From: Halalkalibacter nanhaiisediminis
Lineage (GTDB): Bacteria > Bacillota > Bacilli > Bacillales > Bacillaceae_D
Direction: 5' to 3'
NCBI RefSeq assembly: GCF_007830185.1
Contig: NZ_VLKZ01000006.1
Coordinates: forward strand, 62,001-126,000
Length of the DNA: 64,000 bases
Within the stretch, counting starts at the first letter, position 1; each line of letters starts with the position of its first letter. This document shows positions 18,228 to 27,806 of this stretch, piece by piece. Position numbers and translations under genes: made by a program. The notes beneath the pieces are model-generated. The model made no database searches. It was not told the DNA's origin and saw only the letters and a program-made list of their open reading frames with translations.

Positions 18228-18344
18228 GAAAGACCTCCTCTTTTACTAAAAACATTTTGTCTTTTCCCATTGTACGTTTGTTTTCTTGTGATCTCAAGCA
18301 ATCCTGTTCAGTCCATTGAGACATCTGAACTTGAGCTTTAGTAT

Positions 18345-18374
18345 AGTATAGATAAAACTACTATAAATTTGCAA
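18345..18374 (-). promoter_or_regulatory. Candidate pycA promoter
   Basis: On the minus strand TTGCAA (18369-18374) and TATACT (18345-18350) are 18 bases apart, about 120 bases upstream of the pycA ATG. A CcpA-site-like sequence, ATAAAGCGCTTACA (18410-18423, 8 of 10 defined cre positions), lies farther upstream. Confidence 0.4.
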
Positions 18375-18459
18375 ACTATTTTTAGAGTATCTGAACTTAT
18401 TAAATACCAATAAAGCGCTTACACATATACAAACTCTCATAAAAAATCAAAATAAAAAC

Positions 18460-18478
18460 CAAGCTAGTTGATAGCTTG
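18460..18478 (-). terminator. ylaN terminator
   Basis: CAAGCTA and TAGCTTG pair around five bases, followed on the minus strand by GTTTTTATTTT. It begins a few bases after the ylaN stop codon. Confidence 0.8.
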
Positions 18479-18482
18479 ATTT

Positions 18483-18764
18483 TTATTTACGCATAGATGC
18501 TTCGTGTAGGTCAGCAAGCTTTCGTTCTAATTCGCCAAGAATTTGTCTTCCTGCATCTTCATCAATTAAGCCAAGACGAGTAGCAAAATCTATTTCTCTT
18601 GACAATCCGAACATTTGTGTATCAAGCACCTCTTCATAAAGAGGACACTGAGGCATCGTTAAATTCTCTAATTGAACTTCAATTAACTGACGAATTTTTT
18701 CCGCATCTGATTTCAGAAGGGCAAATGCTTTATCATTACGTCCAGTCACCATTTCTGCTGACAT
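18483..18764 (-). CDS. ylaN: YlaN family protein
   Basis: This 93-residue protein is a clear YlaN (DUF1507) member: a small, acidic, all-helical cytoplasmic protein. Core segments are [47 protein letters not shown]. Family studies in Bacillus and Staphylococcus link YlaN to iron homeostasis through Fur. The ATG at 18764 is chosen over an upstream in-frame start because GGAGGGG precedes it and it matches the family N-terminus. It sits next to glsA as in B. subtilis. Confidence 0.92.
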   Translation of the reverse strand: MSAEMVTGRNDKAFALLKSDAEKIRQLIEVQLENLTMPQCPLYEEVLDTQMFGLSREIDFATRLGLIDEDAGRQILGELERKLADLHEASMRK

Positions 18765-18873
18765 GTTGACCCCTCCTTCATGTGAAATATCCTTGTCTTT
18801 TATAGTATCTTTTTCCCTAGAAAATTGCAATGATTTTCACATCGATCAATTTTTCTATCTTTTTTCAACTACA

Positions 18874-19803
18874 TTAAAAAATACTTAATTGATAACGGTC
18901 TGAAAGAAGCTCTAACAACTTCATACCAGCTAAACTATTTCCCTTTTCATCTAAGGCAGGACTATAAATACCTATGCCAATTTTATGAGGAACAGCTCCA
19001 ACAATCCCCCCAGAAACTCCACTTTTTGCTGGAATACCAACTCGGATCGCAAATTCACCAGAAGCATTATACATCCCACACGTAACCATAAACGTTTTGA
19101 CTAAACGTGCAATCTCACGTGGGATGATTTGTTCCTTTGTCATTGGATGACACCCTTCATGCGCTAAAGCAAAGCCTATCCTTGCTAAATCATTACAACT
19201 AACTTCTATCGCACATTGCTTTGTATAAAAGTCTAATAATTCTTCAATATCACCTGTTATAACGCCGTGCTGTTTCATAAAATAAGCGAGCGCACGATTT
19301 AAATCTGCTGTTTCAAATTCAGATTGAGCCACTTCTTGATTATAAGAAATCTCTTCGTTTCCGCTTAACTTTTTGATAAAATTCACGAGTCTATCTAATT
19401 TCTCACCAGTTGTTTTACCTTTGATAAGCGAGCTCACAGCAAGCGCACCTGCATTAATCATCGGGTTTAAAGGTTTTGAAGGGTTAAGAGATTCTAATTT
19501 TGCAATCGAGTTAAACGGATCCCCTGTTGGCTCCATCCCAACTTTATTAAAAACAATGTTTTCTCCACAGTCTATTAAAGCTAATGCTAATGTCAATACT
19601 TTTGAAATACTTTGTAAAGTAAACTTCTTGTCATAATTACCCTCACTAAAACATATATCATTCCCATCATAAATGGCCACAGCAACATCATTCGTATTTG
19701 CTTTAGCAAGTGCTGGGATGTAATCAGCGACCTTTCCATTTTTCGTATATAACTTAACCTGCTTGACCATGTCTTTTAAATCTTCTCCATAACGACAGAC
19801 CAT
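18874..19803 (-). CDS. glsA: Glutaminase A
   Basis: This protein of about 309 residues hydrolyses glutamine to glutamate and ammonia. It belongs to the serine-dependent beta-lactamase-like glutaminase family. The catalytic S-x-x-K is QSISK (S65, K68). Other family motifs are NPMINAGALAV, the loop near ELLDFYTKQCAIEVSCNDLARIG, and AKSGVSGGIVGAVPHKIGIGIYSP (Val/Ser-Gly motif). The ATG at 19803 has GGAG eight bases upstream; a GTG three codons earlier lies within that site. The position beside ylaN corresponds to B. subtilis ylaM (glsA2). Confidence 0.95.
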   Translation of the reverse strand: MVCRYGEDLKDMVKQVKLYTKNGKVADYIPALAKANTNDVAVAIYDGNDICFSEGNYDKKFTLQSISKVLTLALALIDCGENIVFNKVGMEPTGDPFNSIAKLESLNPSKPLNPMINAGALAVSSLIKGKTTGEKLDRLVNFIKKLSGNEEISYNQEVAQSEFETADLNRALAYFMKQHGVITGDIEELLDFYTKQCAIEVSCNDLARIGFALAHEGCHPMTKEQIIPREIARLVKTFMVTCGMYNASGEFAIRVGIPAKSGVSGGIVGAVPHKIGIGIYSPALDEKGNSLAGMKLLELLSDRYQLSIF

Positions 19804-19913
19804 TAGGATCACTCCACGCTAATTTTTTTAGATAATAGCCATAGTTTTACCAAAAGTGACAAAAAGATTGAAACACTTTATACTTTAAAGAAAATCATGA
19901 AGGAGGAGTCGAC

Positions 19914-20465
19914 ATGCAAGAATTTGTTTTTTTTATTGATGGAGATGTACACCATCCATTGACCATTGATCCAACTGTTTGGATTTTTGATGAGCGCAAG
20001 GTAGATCTCGATACATATTTTGATGAAATAAAATCAATTGACGACGAAGAAACGGCTTATACGAAAGCGATTTCTGCTCAATGGGATAAAGAGATTATTG
20101 AAGGTTCAGCTCCACCACGTCCAAATTCAAATGGAAATGAAATAAGGTACGATAAACAAAAATTAATCAATGGTTCGTTTGGGATGCTATTAAAACCTTT
20201 TTTACAGAATTCGGAGCCTAAAGAAGGAGTCACTCAAGTTGAAGTTGTGCAGGCAGACGGAGCTCATCATACCATTACCTTTGAAGACGCACTTCAATGT
20301 ATCGTTGGCTTTTCACATAAAGGTCAACCACTTAAAGAAGATGGACCAGTCCACTTATATTTTGGTGATGGGGCAAATCGTCAAACACCCATTAAAAATG
20401 TTGTTCGATTTACAGTGTTCAAAGAAAGTTCTATAGATCCAGTAAGCAATAGCATCACAAAGTGA
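19914..20465 (+). CDS. ylaL: YlaL-like conserved protein
   Basis: This 183-residue cytoplasmic protein has no signal or membrane segment. It opens MQEFVFFIDGDVHHPLTIDPTVWIFDERKVDLDTYF, has a variable middle rich in Asp/Glu/Lys, and ends with GPVHLYFGDGANRQTPIKNVVRFTVF, a pattern reminiscent of a small beta-domain. Function is unknown. The assignment to ylaL rests mainly on its place between ylaK and ylaM/glsA, since I recognise no catalytic motif. AAGGAGGAG precedes the ATG. It is divergent from glsA and convergent with ylaK. Confidence 0.65.
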   Translation: MQEFVFFIDGDVHHPLTIDPTVWIFDERKVDLDTYFDEIKSIDDEETAYTKAISAQWDKEIIEGSAPPRPNSNGNEIRYDKQKLINGSFGMLLKPFLQNSEPKEGVTQVEVVQADGAHHTITFEDALQCIVGFSHKGQPLKEDGPVHLYFGDGANRQTPIKNVVRFTVFKESSIDPVSNSITK

Positions 20466-20488
20466 AACAAGACCTCAAGACACGACTA

Positions 20489-20518
20489 AGCCGCTATGAC
20501 AAAGCACTCATAGCGGCT
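20489..20518 (+). terminator. Stem-loop after ylaL
   Basis: AGCCGCTATGA pairs with TCATAGCGGCT around an 8-base loop, just past the ylaL stop codon. The downstream T content is moderate (ATTGTTATTG). Confidence 0.6.
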
Positions 20519-20566
20519 ATTGTTATTGCTTTAAAAAATTAAGATCAACCTTTTTTCGGAAAGCCC

Positions 20567-21898
20567 TTATAACAAATCAGCGGCAAGTTGGGCAAGACCT
20601 GATCGCTCTCCTTTTACTAATTTAACGTGACCACTTACCGTCTGATCCTTAAATTTTTCGACGACGTATGTTAATCCATTATTATATTCATCCAAGTACG
20701 GATGATCAATTTGTTGAGGATCTCCCATCAATACAATTTTACTGCGTTCACCGACACGGGTTAAAATCGTTTTAACCTCGTGTTTTGTTAAATTTTGCGC
20801 TTCATCAATAATGATAAATTGATCTGGAATACTTCGACCACGAATATACGTCAATGCTTCTACTTGAATCGAACCCATCCCAGCTAAGATTCGATCTAAT
20901 TCACCAGGCTTTTTCGTATTGAAAAGAAACTCAAGATTATCATGAATTGGTTGCATCCATGGTCTAAGCTTTTCTTCTTTCTCTCCAGGTAAATAACCGA
21001 TATCCTTACCAAGTGGGACAACCGGCCTTGCAACGACAAGTTTTTTAAATTTACCTAAATCCTCTGTTTGCATTAACCCAGCAGCAAGTGATAATAACGT
21101 CTTGCCCGTACCTGCTTTTCCAACCATAGTAACAAGATTGATATCGTCTCTAAGTAATAATTCAAGTGCCATACGTTGCTGAACATTTCGGGAGCGAATC
21201 CCCCATACTTGATCAGGGTCACACACAAAAGGTTTCACCTTCTTTCCATCAGGTTCAACTTTTCCAAGTGCCGAGCTCGACCCGCCTAATGCATCTTTCA
21301 TAATAATGAATTGATGAGGATAAAATGGATGTTTCGTTAATTCAGATATCGCTATTTCCTCATTTGTATAAAAGGCCTTCATTACATCAGCATCTATATA
21401 CACCTCTACATAGCCTGGATAGACATGGTCAAATTCGACCACTCGATCATTTAAAAAGTCTTCTGCTTGTAAGCCTAATGCATCAGCTTTGACACGTACA
21501 AGTGCATCTTTACTTACGAGAATAACTTGTCTTGCATCACTTTGCTCTTGCTCTTCTAGCATCAAATTTAGGGCAACTGCAATGATTCGATTATCATTGG
21601 TCATATCAGCAAAACAGTCCTTTAACCGTTGAAAGGATCTATGATTTAGTTCGACCCTCACCCTCCCTCCTTGTTCTGTTAGGACACCTTCATGCAACTT
21701 CCCCTTTCCTCTTAGATTATCTATAAGTTTTGAAAATTGACGAGCATTTCGACCGATTTCATCCATATAACGCTTTTTTGAGTCGACCTCTTCTAATACG
21801 ATTGCTGGTATGACCACTTCATTATCCTGAAATGAGAAAATAGAGTAAGGATCCTGTAAAAGTACGTTCGTGTCCAAAACGTAAATTTTTTTCAACAT
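20567..21898 (-). CDS. ylaK: YlaK, PIN-PhoH fusion ATPase
   Basis: This 443-residue protein fuses an N-terminal PIN ribonuclease-like domain (YVLDTNVLLQDP, acidic residues at D9 and later DD/N) to a C-terminal PhoH-type P-loop NTPase. The latter has a Walker A of MVGKAGTGKTLL near residue 260, a Walker B of FIIIDEAQNLTKHE, and LMGDPQQIDHP. PhoH2-type PIN-PhoH proteins act as RNA helicase/RNase enzymes in some bacteria. Whether this one cleaves RNA is inference. It matches B. subtilis ylaK by sequence type and position. Confidence 0.9.
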   Translation of the reverse strand: MLKKIYVLDTNVLLQDPYSIFSFQDNEVVIPAIVLEEVDSKKRYMDEIGRNARQFSKLIDNLRGKGKLHEGVLTEQGGRVRVELNHRSFQRLKDCFADMTNDNRIIAVALNLMLEEQEQSDARQVILVSKDALVRVKADALGLQAEDFLNDRVVEFDHVYPGYVEVYIDADVMKAFYTNEEIAISELTKHPFYPHQFIIMKDALGGSSSALGKVEPDGKKVKPFVCDPDQVWGIRSRNVQQRMALELLLRDDINLVTMVGKAGTGKTLLSLAAGLMQTEDLGKFKKLVVARPVVPLGKDIGYLPGEKEEKLRPWMQPIHDNLEFLFNTKKPGELDRILAGMGSIQVEALTYIRGRSIPDQFIIIDEAQNLTKHEVKTILTRVGERSKIVLMGDPQQIDHPYLDEYNNGLTYVVEKFKDQTVSGHVKLVKGERSGLAQLAADLL

Positions 21899-22066
21899 TC
21901 CGCCTCCTGACTAAAGAATCATTTCTAATTCTTACTATTACATTATGCAGACAGATTAAGTAGGTACATAGTAGTTACATTACATTCGACTTCTTATATT
22001 GAATGTATGTTCAAGCAATCAGAGATAGACGAGTGAATCAACTGAAATCTCTGAAATAAATCAGAA

Positions 22067-22096
22067 AAAGCCCAGTCAAAGACATGACTAGACTTT
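22067..22096 (-). terminator. Terminator of the PPOX-type gene
   Basis: AAAGCCCAGTCA and TGACTAGACTTT pair imperfectly around a 6-base loop, with TTTTTC downstream on the minus strand. It overlaps the stop codon end of the gene. Confidence 0.65.
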
Positions 22097-22543
22097 CTTC
22101 ATTGCATCCATTACTTGACGATCTAATTTTGCAGCTGCTTCTGCATCATATGTTTTATCATAAATCGGCTCATTTATTAATTTAGCACCATAAAACATCA
22201 CATCACGAACTTCATTAACAGCCATTTCAATAAGAGCTAACTTCAATGGAACACCTTCCATTTTCTCTGCAATAATTTTAGTATCTCCTGCGATAGAATA
22301 GGTCGAACCATTTGCGATCATCGTTAGGACAACACCATTATTTGCTTTGATATTTTCAATGATACGAGATCTATTATCAATAGCAAAGCGAATCGTCTTC
22401 ATATTTAGTGCAAACACCCATGAAATCGCATTCACATTTGGTGTTTTCTTTTCATAATCCACTGTTGCAATTGTCACATAGCGTTCCTTCTGGAGAAGTG
22501 GGAACAGATCTTCTGTTAAGCCTTGTTCAACTTGGTTTGCCAT
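22088..22543 (-). CDS. Pyridoxamine 5'-phosphate oxidase-fold flavoprotein
   Basis: This 151-residue protein has the split-barrel FMN-binding fold seen in the pyridoxamine 5'-phosphate oxidase superfamily. It has ERYVTIATVDYEKKTPNVNAISWVFAL at the N-terminus, then AIDNRSRIIENIKANNGVVLTMI, and a C-terminal helix. Active-site residues of true PdxH are not evident, so it is a family member of unknown substrate (flavin or heme reductase-like proteins occur in this family). It stands between ylaK and ylaI with its own terminator. Confidence 0.75.
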   Translation of the reverse strand: MANQVEQGLTEDLFPLLQKERYVTIATVDYEKKTPNVNAISWVFALNMKTIRFAIDNRSRIIENIKANNGVVLTMIANGSTYSIAGDTKIIAEKMEGVPLKLALIEMAVNEVRDVMFYGAKLINEPIYDKTYDAEAAAKLDRQVMDAMKKV

Positions 22544-22748
22544 TTCATACCCTCCATTTCAAAAATCACATTTGTTACTCTCTATACTATACCTACTTTT
22601 TCCCAGTTTTAAAACTTGTTTCTTTTTTCCTTTCATAGGAAGGCAAAATGTACTCCTTTATCCAGTTATGATGAAAGGGATTGACGAATACAGATAGATT
22701 TTTTTCTGTTTTTTGCTTACAATGGGGATAGAATGGAGTGATTGTACG

Positions 22749-22949
22749 ATGCGAGTTAAATGTGTTCTTTGTGATAAAATCGACAATCTTGATGATCAAT
22801 TACCGCTAGCAAAGCGATTACGCAATCGTCCGATTCATACGTATATGTGTGATCCCTGTCATCAACGGATAACAGAACGAACAGAGTTCAGAAAAGCTAA
22901 AGGTTCTTTTCAATCAACATATGTGCAAAATAAAGAGAGCGAGTGGTAA
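22749..22949 (+). CDS. ylaI: YlaI, small zinc-ribbon protein
   Basis: This 66-residue protein starts MRVKCVLCDKID and has a second pair in YMCDPCHQRI, so two C-x-x-C pairs form a probable zinc ribbon. It matches YlaI (DUF2197). The ATG at 22749 is chosen over an upstream in-frame start since GGAGTG lies before it and it brings the first zinc pair to the N-terminus as in the family. Function is unknown; binding of nucleic acid or protein is possible. It converges on ylaH. Confidence 0.82.
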   Translation: MRVKCVLCDKIDNLDDQLPLAKRLRNRPIHTYMCDPCHQRITERTEFRKAKGSFQSTYVQNKESEW

Positions 22950-22965
22950 AACACTCGCTCTCTTT
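22932..22965. terminator. Bidirectional terminator between ylaI and ylaH
   Basis: AAAGAGAGCGAGTG and CACTCGCTCTCTTT form a 14-bp stem with a 6-base loop. The ylaI stop codon lies in the stem-loop. Confidence 0.9.
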
Positions 22966-22968
22966 CCA

Positions 22969-23307
22969 TTAAGCTTGTTCTTTTTGTTTGCGATGAAGGT
23001 GCAATCGAAAACGGTATATACCTAGAACAACTCCAGAAACAATCAATATAACGATAATCGGCGCACCAAAAGCAAATTCCATCATCCAAAGAACGAAACA
23101 ACCGATTATTAATGTAATATAAACAATTACTTTTTTCAAAACAGGTAATTCTCTAGCAAAACCTAAATTAAACACAATTAGTGCCAAAATGACAATAGCA
23201 ATATAAGCTAACAATCCATACCAAGGATTCTCTAGCGTTGCTCGCATAAGCCATGTTAGCTCTTCTAATTCTTGTTCGGTTAACTGTTGATTCTCCACTC
23301 TCTCCAC
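22969..23307 (-). CDS. ylaH: YlaH-like membrane protein
   Basis: This 112-residue protein has an acidic cytosolic N-terminus (about 1-20), then three hydrophobic segments: GLLAYIAIVILALIVFNLGF, VIVYITLIIGCFVLWMMEF and APIIVILIVSGVVLGIYRF. It ends in a basic tail, RLHLHRKQKE. This matches the YlaH family; function is unknown. It lies downstream of typA, as in B. subtilis. Confidence 0.82.
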   Translation of the reverse strand: MERVENQQLTEQELEELTWLMRATLENPWYGLLAYIAIVILALIVFNLGFARELPVLKKVIVYITLIIGCFVLWMMEFAFGAPIIVILIVSGVVLGIYRFRLHLHRKQKEQA

Positions 23308-23336
23308 CTAACCTTTCTTACATAAAGTTAAACTTC

Positions 23337-23362
23337 ACTCAGTGGTTTTTTGTCCACTGAGT
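23337..23362 (-). terminator. Stem-loop after typA
   Basis: ACTCAGTGG pairs with CCACTGAGT around a T-rich loop, between the typA stop and the ylaH start. The U-tract after the stem is poor, so termination may be partial. Confidence 0.5.
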
Positions 23363-23472
23363 GTGAGTTAAACCAATTAGGCTTTTATTAAGCAATGATA
23401 TCGACTTAAACTTCCATGCTTCCCCTATGCCTTGAAGTCAAGCTTTACTACCCATTATCTGAGATCAAACTA

Positions 23473-25311
23473 TTACTGTTTCAATGCAATCTTTCTACGT
23501 TTTTCCTCACGCTCACGTTCAGATTTATTTAGAATCTTCTTACGTAGTCGGATTGACTCTGGAGTAAGCTCGCAATACTCATCCTCGTTTAAATACTCAA
23601 GCGCTTCTTCTAAGCTCATAATACGAGGCTTCTTCATCGTAACAGTATTATCTTTGTTAGCAGATCGCACATTCGTTTGCTGCTTCATCTTCGTAATGTT
23701 AACAGCAAGATCGTTATCTCGTGTATGTTCACCAACGATCTGCCCTTCGTAAATTTCAGTAGCTGGTTCAATAAAGATTGTTCCACGGTCTTCAACTTGC
23801 ATGATCCCGTACTGACTAGCCTTTCCAGTTTCCATCGATACGAGAACACCTTGACGACGACCACCGACTTGTCCAGGCATCAATGGTGCATAACTATCAA
23901 ACGAGTGATTGATAATCCCATAACCGCGTGTTTGTGAAAGGAACTCAGTTGTGTAACCAATTAAACCACGCGCCGGCACTAAAAATTCAAGACGAACTTG
24001 ACCACTACCATTATTCGTCATATTTATCATTTCACCTTTACGTTCCCCAATCGATTCCATGATAGAACCCGTATATTCTTCAGGAACATCGATTTGTACA
24101 CGTTCCATTGGTTCTGATTTCACACCGTCAATATCACGAATGATTACTTCTGGCTTTGATACTTGAAGCTCAAATCCTTCACGACGCATGTTTTCAATCA
24201 AAATTGATAAATGAAGTTCTCCACGTCCTGAAACAACCCACACATCTGGTGATTCTGTATTTTCCACACGAAGACTCACATCTGTTTCTAGTTCAGATTT
24301 TAACCGTTCTTCAAGTTTTCTGCTTGTAACAAATTTCCCTTCACGACCAGCAAACGGACTGTTGTTCACTAGGAATGTCATTTGAAGGGTAGGCTCATCG
24401 ATACGTAAGATTGGAAGAGCGTCTTGATGATCAACTGGACATACAGTCTCTCCAACATTAATCTCTTCCATACCAGAAATTGCAATAAGGTCTCCAGCTT
24501 TTGCCTCCTGAATTTCTTGACGCTTTAATCCTAGGAAACCGAACATTTTTGTTACACGGTACTGCTTTACAGAGCCATCAAGCTTCATTAACGCAACTTG
24601 TTGACCAACTGTGATTGTTCCTCTAAATACACGACCAATTCCAATTCTTCCAACATAATCGTTATAGTCAAGCATCGTTACTTGGAATTGAAGAGGTTCG
24701 TCACTGTTATCAATTGGTGCTGGAATCGCATCAATAATTGTATCAAACAACGAAGACATGTTTTCATCTTGCTGTTCAGCATTCATGCTTGATGTACCGT
24801 TAATAGCAGAAGCATAAACAACCGGGAATTCTAATTGATCTTCATTTGCACCTAAGTCGATGAATAGGTCGATGACTTCATCAACCACTTCAGCAGGTCG
24901 CGCGAAATCACGGTCAATTTTATTGACAACGACAATTGGTGTAAGGTTTTGTTCAAGAGCTTTCTTTAGTACGAAACGCGTTTGTGGCATACAGCCTTCA
25001 TAAGCATCTACGACAAGTAGAACACCATCAACCATTTTCATGATTCGCTCTACTTCTCCACCAAAGTCTGCATGTCCTGGCGTATCCATAATATTAATAC
25101 GTTTATCTCCGTAATTTATTGCTGTATTTTTAGCGAGGATTGTAATACCACGTTCTTTTTCAAGGGCATTTGAGTCCATCGCACGTTCATCAACTTGTTC
25201 ATTATCACGGAATGTACCTGATTGTTTTAAAAGTTGATCAACAAGGGTTGTTTTTCCGTGGTCAACGTGGGCAATGATTGCGATATTTCGTATATCGTTA
25301 CGAGTTTTCAT
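23473..25311 (-). CDS. typA: Translational GTPase TypA/BipA
   Basis: This 612-residue ribosome-associated GTPase is involved in 50S assembly and in growth at low temperature or under stress. It has the translation-factor G domain with G1 AHVDHGKT (14-21), G2 around RGITI, G3 DTPGH, G4 NKID and G5 near the SAING-like ASAING stretch. These are followed by a beta-barrel domain II, EF-G-like III and V, and the TypA-specific C-terminal domain. AAGGAGAG precedes the ATG. The position corresponds to ylaG. Confidence 0.96.
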   Translation of the reverse strand: MKTRNDIRNIAIIAHVDHGKTTLVDQLLKQSGTFRDNEQVDERAMDSNALEKERGITILAKNTAINYGDKRINIMDTPGHADFGGEVERIMKMVDGVLLVVDAYEGCMPQTRFVLKKALEQNLTPIVVVNKIDRDFARPAEVVDEVIDLFIDLGANEDQLEFPVVYASAINGTSSMNAEQQDENMSSLFDTIIDAIPAPIDNSDEPLQFQVTMLDYNDYVGRIGIGRVFRGTITVGQQVALMKLDGSVKQYRVTKMFGFLGLKRQEIQEAKAGDLIAISGMEEINVGETVCPVDHQDALPILRIDEPTLQMTFLVNNSPFAGREGKFVTSRKLEERLKSELETDVSLRVENTESPDVWVVSGRGELHLSILIENMRREGFELQVSKPEVIIRDIDGVKSEPMERVQIDVPEEYTGSIMESIGERKGEMINMTNNGSGQVRLEFLVPARGLIGYTTEFLSQTRGYGIINHSFDSYAPLMPGQVGGRRQGVLVSMETGKASQYGIMQVEDRGTIFIEPATEIYEGQIVGEHTRDNDLAVNITKMKQQTNVRSANKDNTVTMKKPRIMSLEEALEYLNEDEYCELTPESIRLRKKILNKSEREREEKRRKIALKQ

Positions 25312-25345
25312 GTTATTCTCTCCTTATTTGTTCATTAACTGTACA

Positions 25346-25354
25346 AGTATATCA
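25346..25354 (-). promoter_or_regulatory. Extended -10 promoter of typA
   Basis: On the minus strand TGATATACT gives a TGn extension and TATACT, about 40 bases upstream of the typA ATG. No strong -35 is seen. Confidence 0.45.
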
Positions 25355-25561
25355 TAAATTCATTTTAATGAAAGAACATTCGTCGAAAAGTCGATTATTG
25401 ATCTTTTCAACACCCTATTTTTAGAATAACCAATCTTTATTTGGAGCATTTTCAAGTTTCATTTAGATGTTTAACCTATTTGTCACAAAGTTGGGGTTTT
25501 TCTTTCCAGCTTTTCACGTTAAACTAATGAAAGTGATTGTTTTTCAATGGAGGGTAAACGT

Positions 25562-25747
25562 ATGAAAAAAGAGAATGTGTTGTTCCTAGCACTTGCGGTC
25601 ATTACTGTTATTTGCATTATGAGCATTGGTGTGGCTATTGCTGAAAGAAGTATTATTATTGCATTATTAGCTATTGCTGGGGTTTTTATTGCTACAGGAC
25701 TCGGCTTTACCCTACGTAAGAAATTGAGAGAATCTAGTGAAATATAA
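25562..25747 (+). CDS. ylaF: YlaF family small membrane protein
   Basis: This protein of about 61 residues has two hydrophobic helices (VLFLALAVITVICIMSIGVAI and IIIALLAIAGVFIATGLGF) and a short basic C-terminus. It matches the YlaF (DUF5325) family. The ATG at 25562 is chosen since the upstream in-frame ATG is itself part of the GGAGG ribosome site. Function is unknown. It is divergent from typA, as in B. subtilis. Confidence 0.78.
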   Translation: MKKENVLFLALAVITVICIMSIGVAIAERSIIIALLAIAGVFIATGLGFTLRKKLRESSEI

Positions 25748-25748
25748 T

Positions 25749-25780
25749 AAGCTCGATGCCTCTGCATCGAGCTTTTTTTT
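25749..25780. terminator. Bidirectional terminator between ylaF and an oxidoreductase gene
   Basis: AAGCTCGATGC and GCATCGAGCTT pair around CTCT, followed by TTTTTT on the plus strand; there are A-rich bases on the other side. Confidence 0.92.
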
Positions 25781-26671
25781 CTAATTATATCTTTTAAGTG
25801 TAACACCAGCTTTTTCTTCTAAAGGTCGCACAATCGCACTCACATCTTGATCCCCGTACTTCTTTTTTGCTTCTGCGACTTTTTGCTCTCCTAACTTGAC
25901 CAAATCAAGTGGCATATCGATTTCTTCTGCAAGTTCTAGCGCGAGACGAACATCCTTATGTAACAGGTTAAGCGAAAAGCGCGGCTCAAATGTTCTGTCC
26001 AGAATGGCATCGACAGACCAATCCATCGCTTTTGAAAAACCCGAACTCTTCTTAATAATATCATAAGCCTTAGCTGGATCTACGCCCGCTTTCTCAGACA
26101 TAACATAACACTCAGCAAGGGCTGCCTGATGCACACCAACTAGCATATTGTTCAGTAATTTTACAACCGTACCACTGCCAATTGGGCCTATACGAACAAT
26201 ATAATCTCCAAATGCTTTCATGACAGGCTCCGCTTGCGTAAAAACATGTTCGTCTCCACCACACATAATTGTGAGCGTTCCTGCTTTTGCTCCCATTGGA
26301 CCACCACTAACTGGAGCATCTAAAAAGGCAGTACCTTTTTCGGCTAACTGATTGGCAACACGTTCATTTGTCTTTCGATCAACAGTTGAATGATCAATGA
26401 CAATTTTACCTTTACTTGCGCCAGCAATCAATCCATTTTCCCCTTCATAGACAGAAATAATCGTCTCTGGTAAAGGAAGACAAGTCAAAACAATATCAAC
26501 TTGTTCTAATAACTCCTTTGGTGAATCTGCCTCCTTAGCTCCATAAGCGATCGCTTCTTCAACTGGCCCTCTGCTGCGGCTTACCACAAACGTTTCATAA
26601 CCCGAATCAATGAGATGTTTTGTCATCGGTAGACCCATTGTTCCAAGTCCAATAAACCCTATACGTTTCAT
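25781..26671 (-). CDS. 3-Hydroxyisobutyrate dehydrogenase-family oxidoreductase
   Basis: This 296-residue protein of the beta-hydroxyacid dehydrogenase family has an N-terminal Rossmann fold with [12 protein letters not shown]. The substrate-binding motif is [17 protein letters not shown], and the catalytic Lys lies in [12 protein letters not shown]-terminal helical domain carries the hydrophobic [15 protein letters not shown] segment. Such enzymes oxidise 3-hydroxyisobutyrate or reduce tartronate semialdehyde; the exact substrate is not decided here. It starts three bases after the preceding gene's stop, so it is cotranscribed with the inositol monophosphatase-type gene. Confidence 0.85.
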   Translation of the reverse strand: MKRIGFIGLGTMGLPMTKHLIDSGYETFVVSRSRGPVEEAIAYGAKEADSPKELLEQVDIVLTCLPLPETIISVYEGENGLIAGASKGKIVIDHSTVDRKTNERVANQLAEKGTAFLDAPVSGGPMGAKAGTLTIMCGGDEHVFTQAEPVMKAFGDYIVRIGPIGSGTVVKLLNNMLVGVHQAALAECYVMSEKAGVDPAKAYDIIKKSSGFSKAMDWSVDAILDRTFEPRFSLNLLHKDVRLALELAEEIDMPLDLVKLGEQKVAEAKKKYGDQDVSAIVRPLEEKAGVTLKRYN

Positions 26672-26674
26672 ACG

Positions 26675-27475
26675 TTACAGCTCCTCTCCTACATAAGATG
26701 AAATCATTTCTTTATGAAGGTGAGGCTTTCCTACAATGACAGGACTTTGACTGAGCAAGTCTAGTGGCTCACCCCTAAATGTAGAAGCCTTACACCCCAC
26801 CTCTTCTAATAAGACTATGGCAGCAGCATAATCCCAAGGAGATAAGTTGACACTTACATAACCATCAAGTCGATCTGCAGCTACATAGGCAATTTCAATG
26901 GCAGCTGATCCATATGACCTAACACTGCGAACATCACGAACAAGCGCTTTTAACGGATTTCGATATTGATTTCTCTCTTCTACTAGCCACCTTGCATTTA
27001 AACCGATAATCGATTCATGAAGTGGCCGTTCTTTAACAGGAACCAACTCTACCTCATTTATGTATGCTCCGTGACCGCGTACGGCGTGAAATAACTCATC
27101 ACTTATAACATCATACACTAAACCAATCATTCCAACTCCGTCATGATAAACAGCGACAGAGATAGCAAAATTGTATTTTTGATGAACAAAATTCATTGTC
27201 CCATCGATTGGATCAATGATCCAAACAGTACCATTTAACGATTGAATCTCCTCAGCAACTCCTTCTTCTCCAAGAAAATAATGCTCAGGGTATGTTTCTT
27301 GAATTTTTTCAAAAAAGAAGGCTTCAACAGCTCGATCCACTTCAGTTACTAAATCATTCGGATTAGATTTTGCTTCGATATGAATAGGACTTGCAAGCGA
27401 ACGTTTAATGATCATTGCTGCTTCGTACGTCCATTCTCGTGCTACTCTTTCAAGTTCTAGCCAGTCATTTGCCAT
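26675..27475 (-). CDS. yktC: Inositol-1-monophosphatase family protein (YktC)
   Basis: This 266-residue Mg-dependent phosphatase matches SuhB/IMPase. The metal-site motifs are GEEGVAEE, WIIDPIDGTMNFVHQ (D-P-I-D-G-T) and SPWDYAAAIVLLEEVG. Members hydrolyse inositol monophosphates and, in some cases, 3'-phosphoadenosine 5'-phosphate or NADP. AAGGAGGG precedes the ATG. The neighbour order yktC-ykzI-yktB-yktA supports the yktC name. It lies upstream of and is coupled to a hydroxyacid dehydrogenase. Confidence 0.9.
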   Translation of the reverse strand: MANDWLELERVAREWTYEAAMIIKRSLASPIHIEAKSNPNDLVTEVDRAVEAFFFEKIQETYPEHYFLGEEGVAEEIQSLNGTVWIIDPIDGTMNFVHQKYNFAISVAVYHDGVGMIGLVYDVISDELFHAVRGHGAYINEVELVPVKERPLHESIIGLNARWLVEERNQYRNPLKALVRDVRSVRSYGSAAIEIAYVAADRLDGYVSVNLSPWDYAAAIVLLEEVGCKASTFRGEPLDLLSQSPVIVGKPHLHKEMISSYVGEEL

Positions 27476-27572
27476 TTTCTTACCCTCCTTAGAAATAAAA
27501 TGGAGCTATTCTTGCTACCTTTATTATGACATAGATTCCCTATTTAGAAAAATCCAAATATAATCGAAAAAA

Positions 27573-27594
27573 GGTACAGCATCTATACTGTACC
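27573..27594 (-). terminator. ykzI terminator
   Basis: GGTACAG and CTGTACC pair around 8 bases, followed on the minus strand by TTTTTTCG. Confidence 0.85.
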
Positions 27595-27617
27595 CCTTTT
27601 CTCCCTATTCACACCCT

Positions 27618-27806
27618 TTATACTTCTAACAGAATAAGTTCTTTGCGTAATTGTTCTAGTCTCTGTTTTGTTTCTTTCATCATTGGTAAATCTTCTTTAA
27701 GCATAGCATCATGTAAGGTTACAAGTTCATAGTCTATTTCGAGTCGCAACACAGGAATTCTCATTTCTCCATCTTTACGTCTAAATGCTTTCATGACTTT
27801 TTCCAT
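27618..27806 (-). CDS. ykzI: Small protein, probably YkzI
   Basis: This protein of about 62 residues starts MEKVMKAFRRKDGEMRIPVLRLEIDYELVTLHDA and ends in a Lys/Glu/Leu-rich helix (RLEQLRKELILLEV). The ATG at 27806 has GAGGAG nine bases upstream; an earlier in-frame ATG lacks a site. The name is inferred mainly from its place between yktB and yktC. No motif reveals a function; helical pairing or binding to another protein is possible. It has its own terminator. Confidence 0.6.
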   Translation of the reverse strand: MEKVMKAFRRKDGEMRIPVLRLEIDYELVTLHDAMLKEDLPMMKETKQRLEQLRKELILLEV

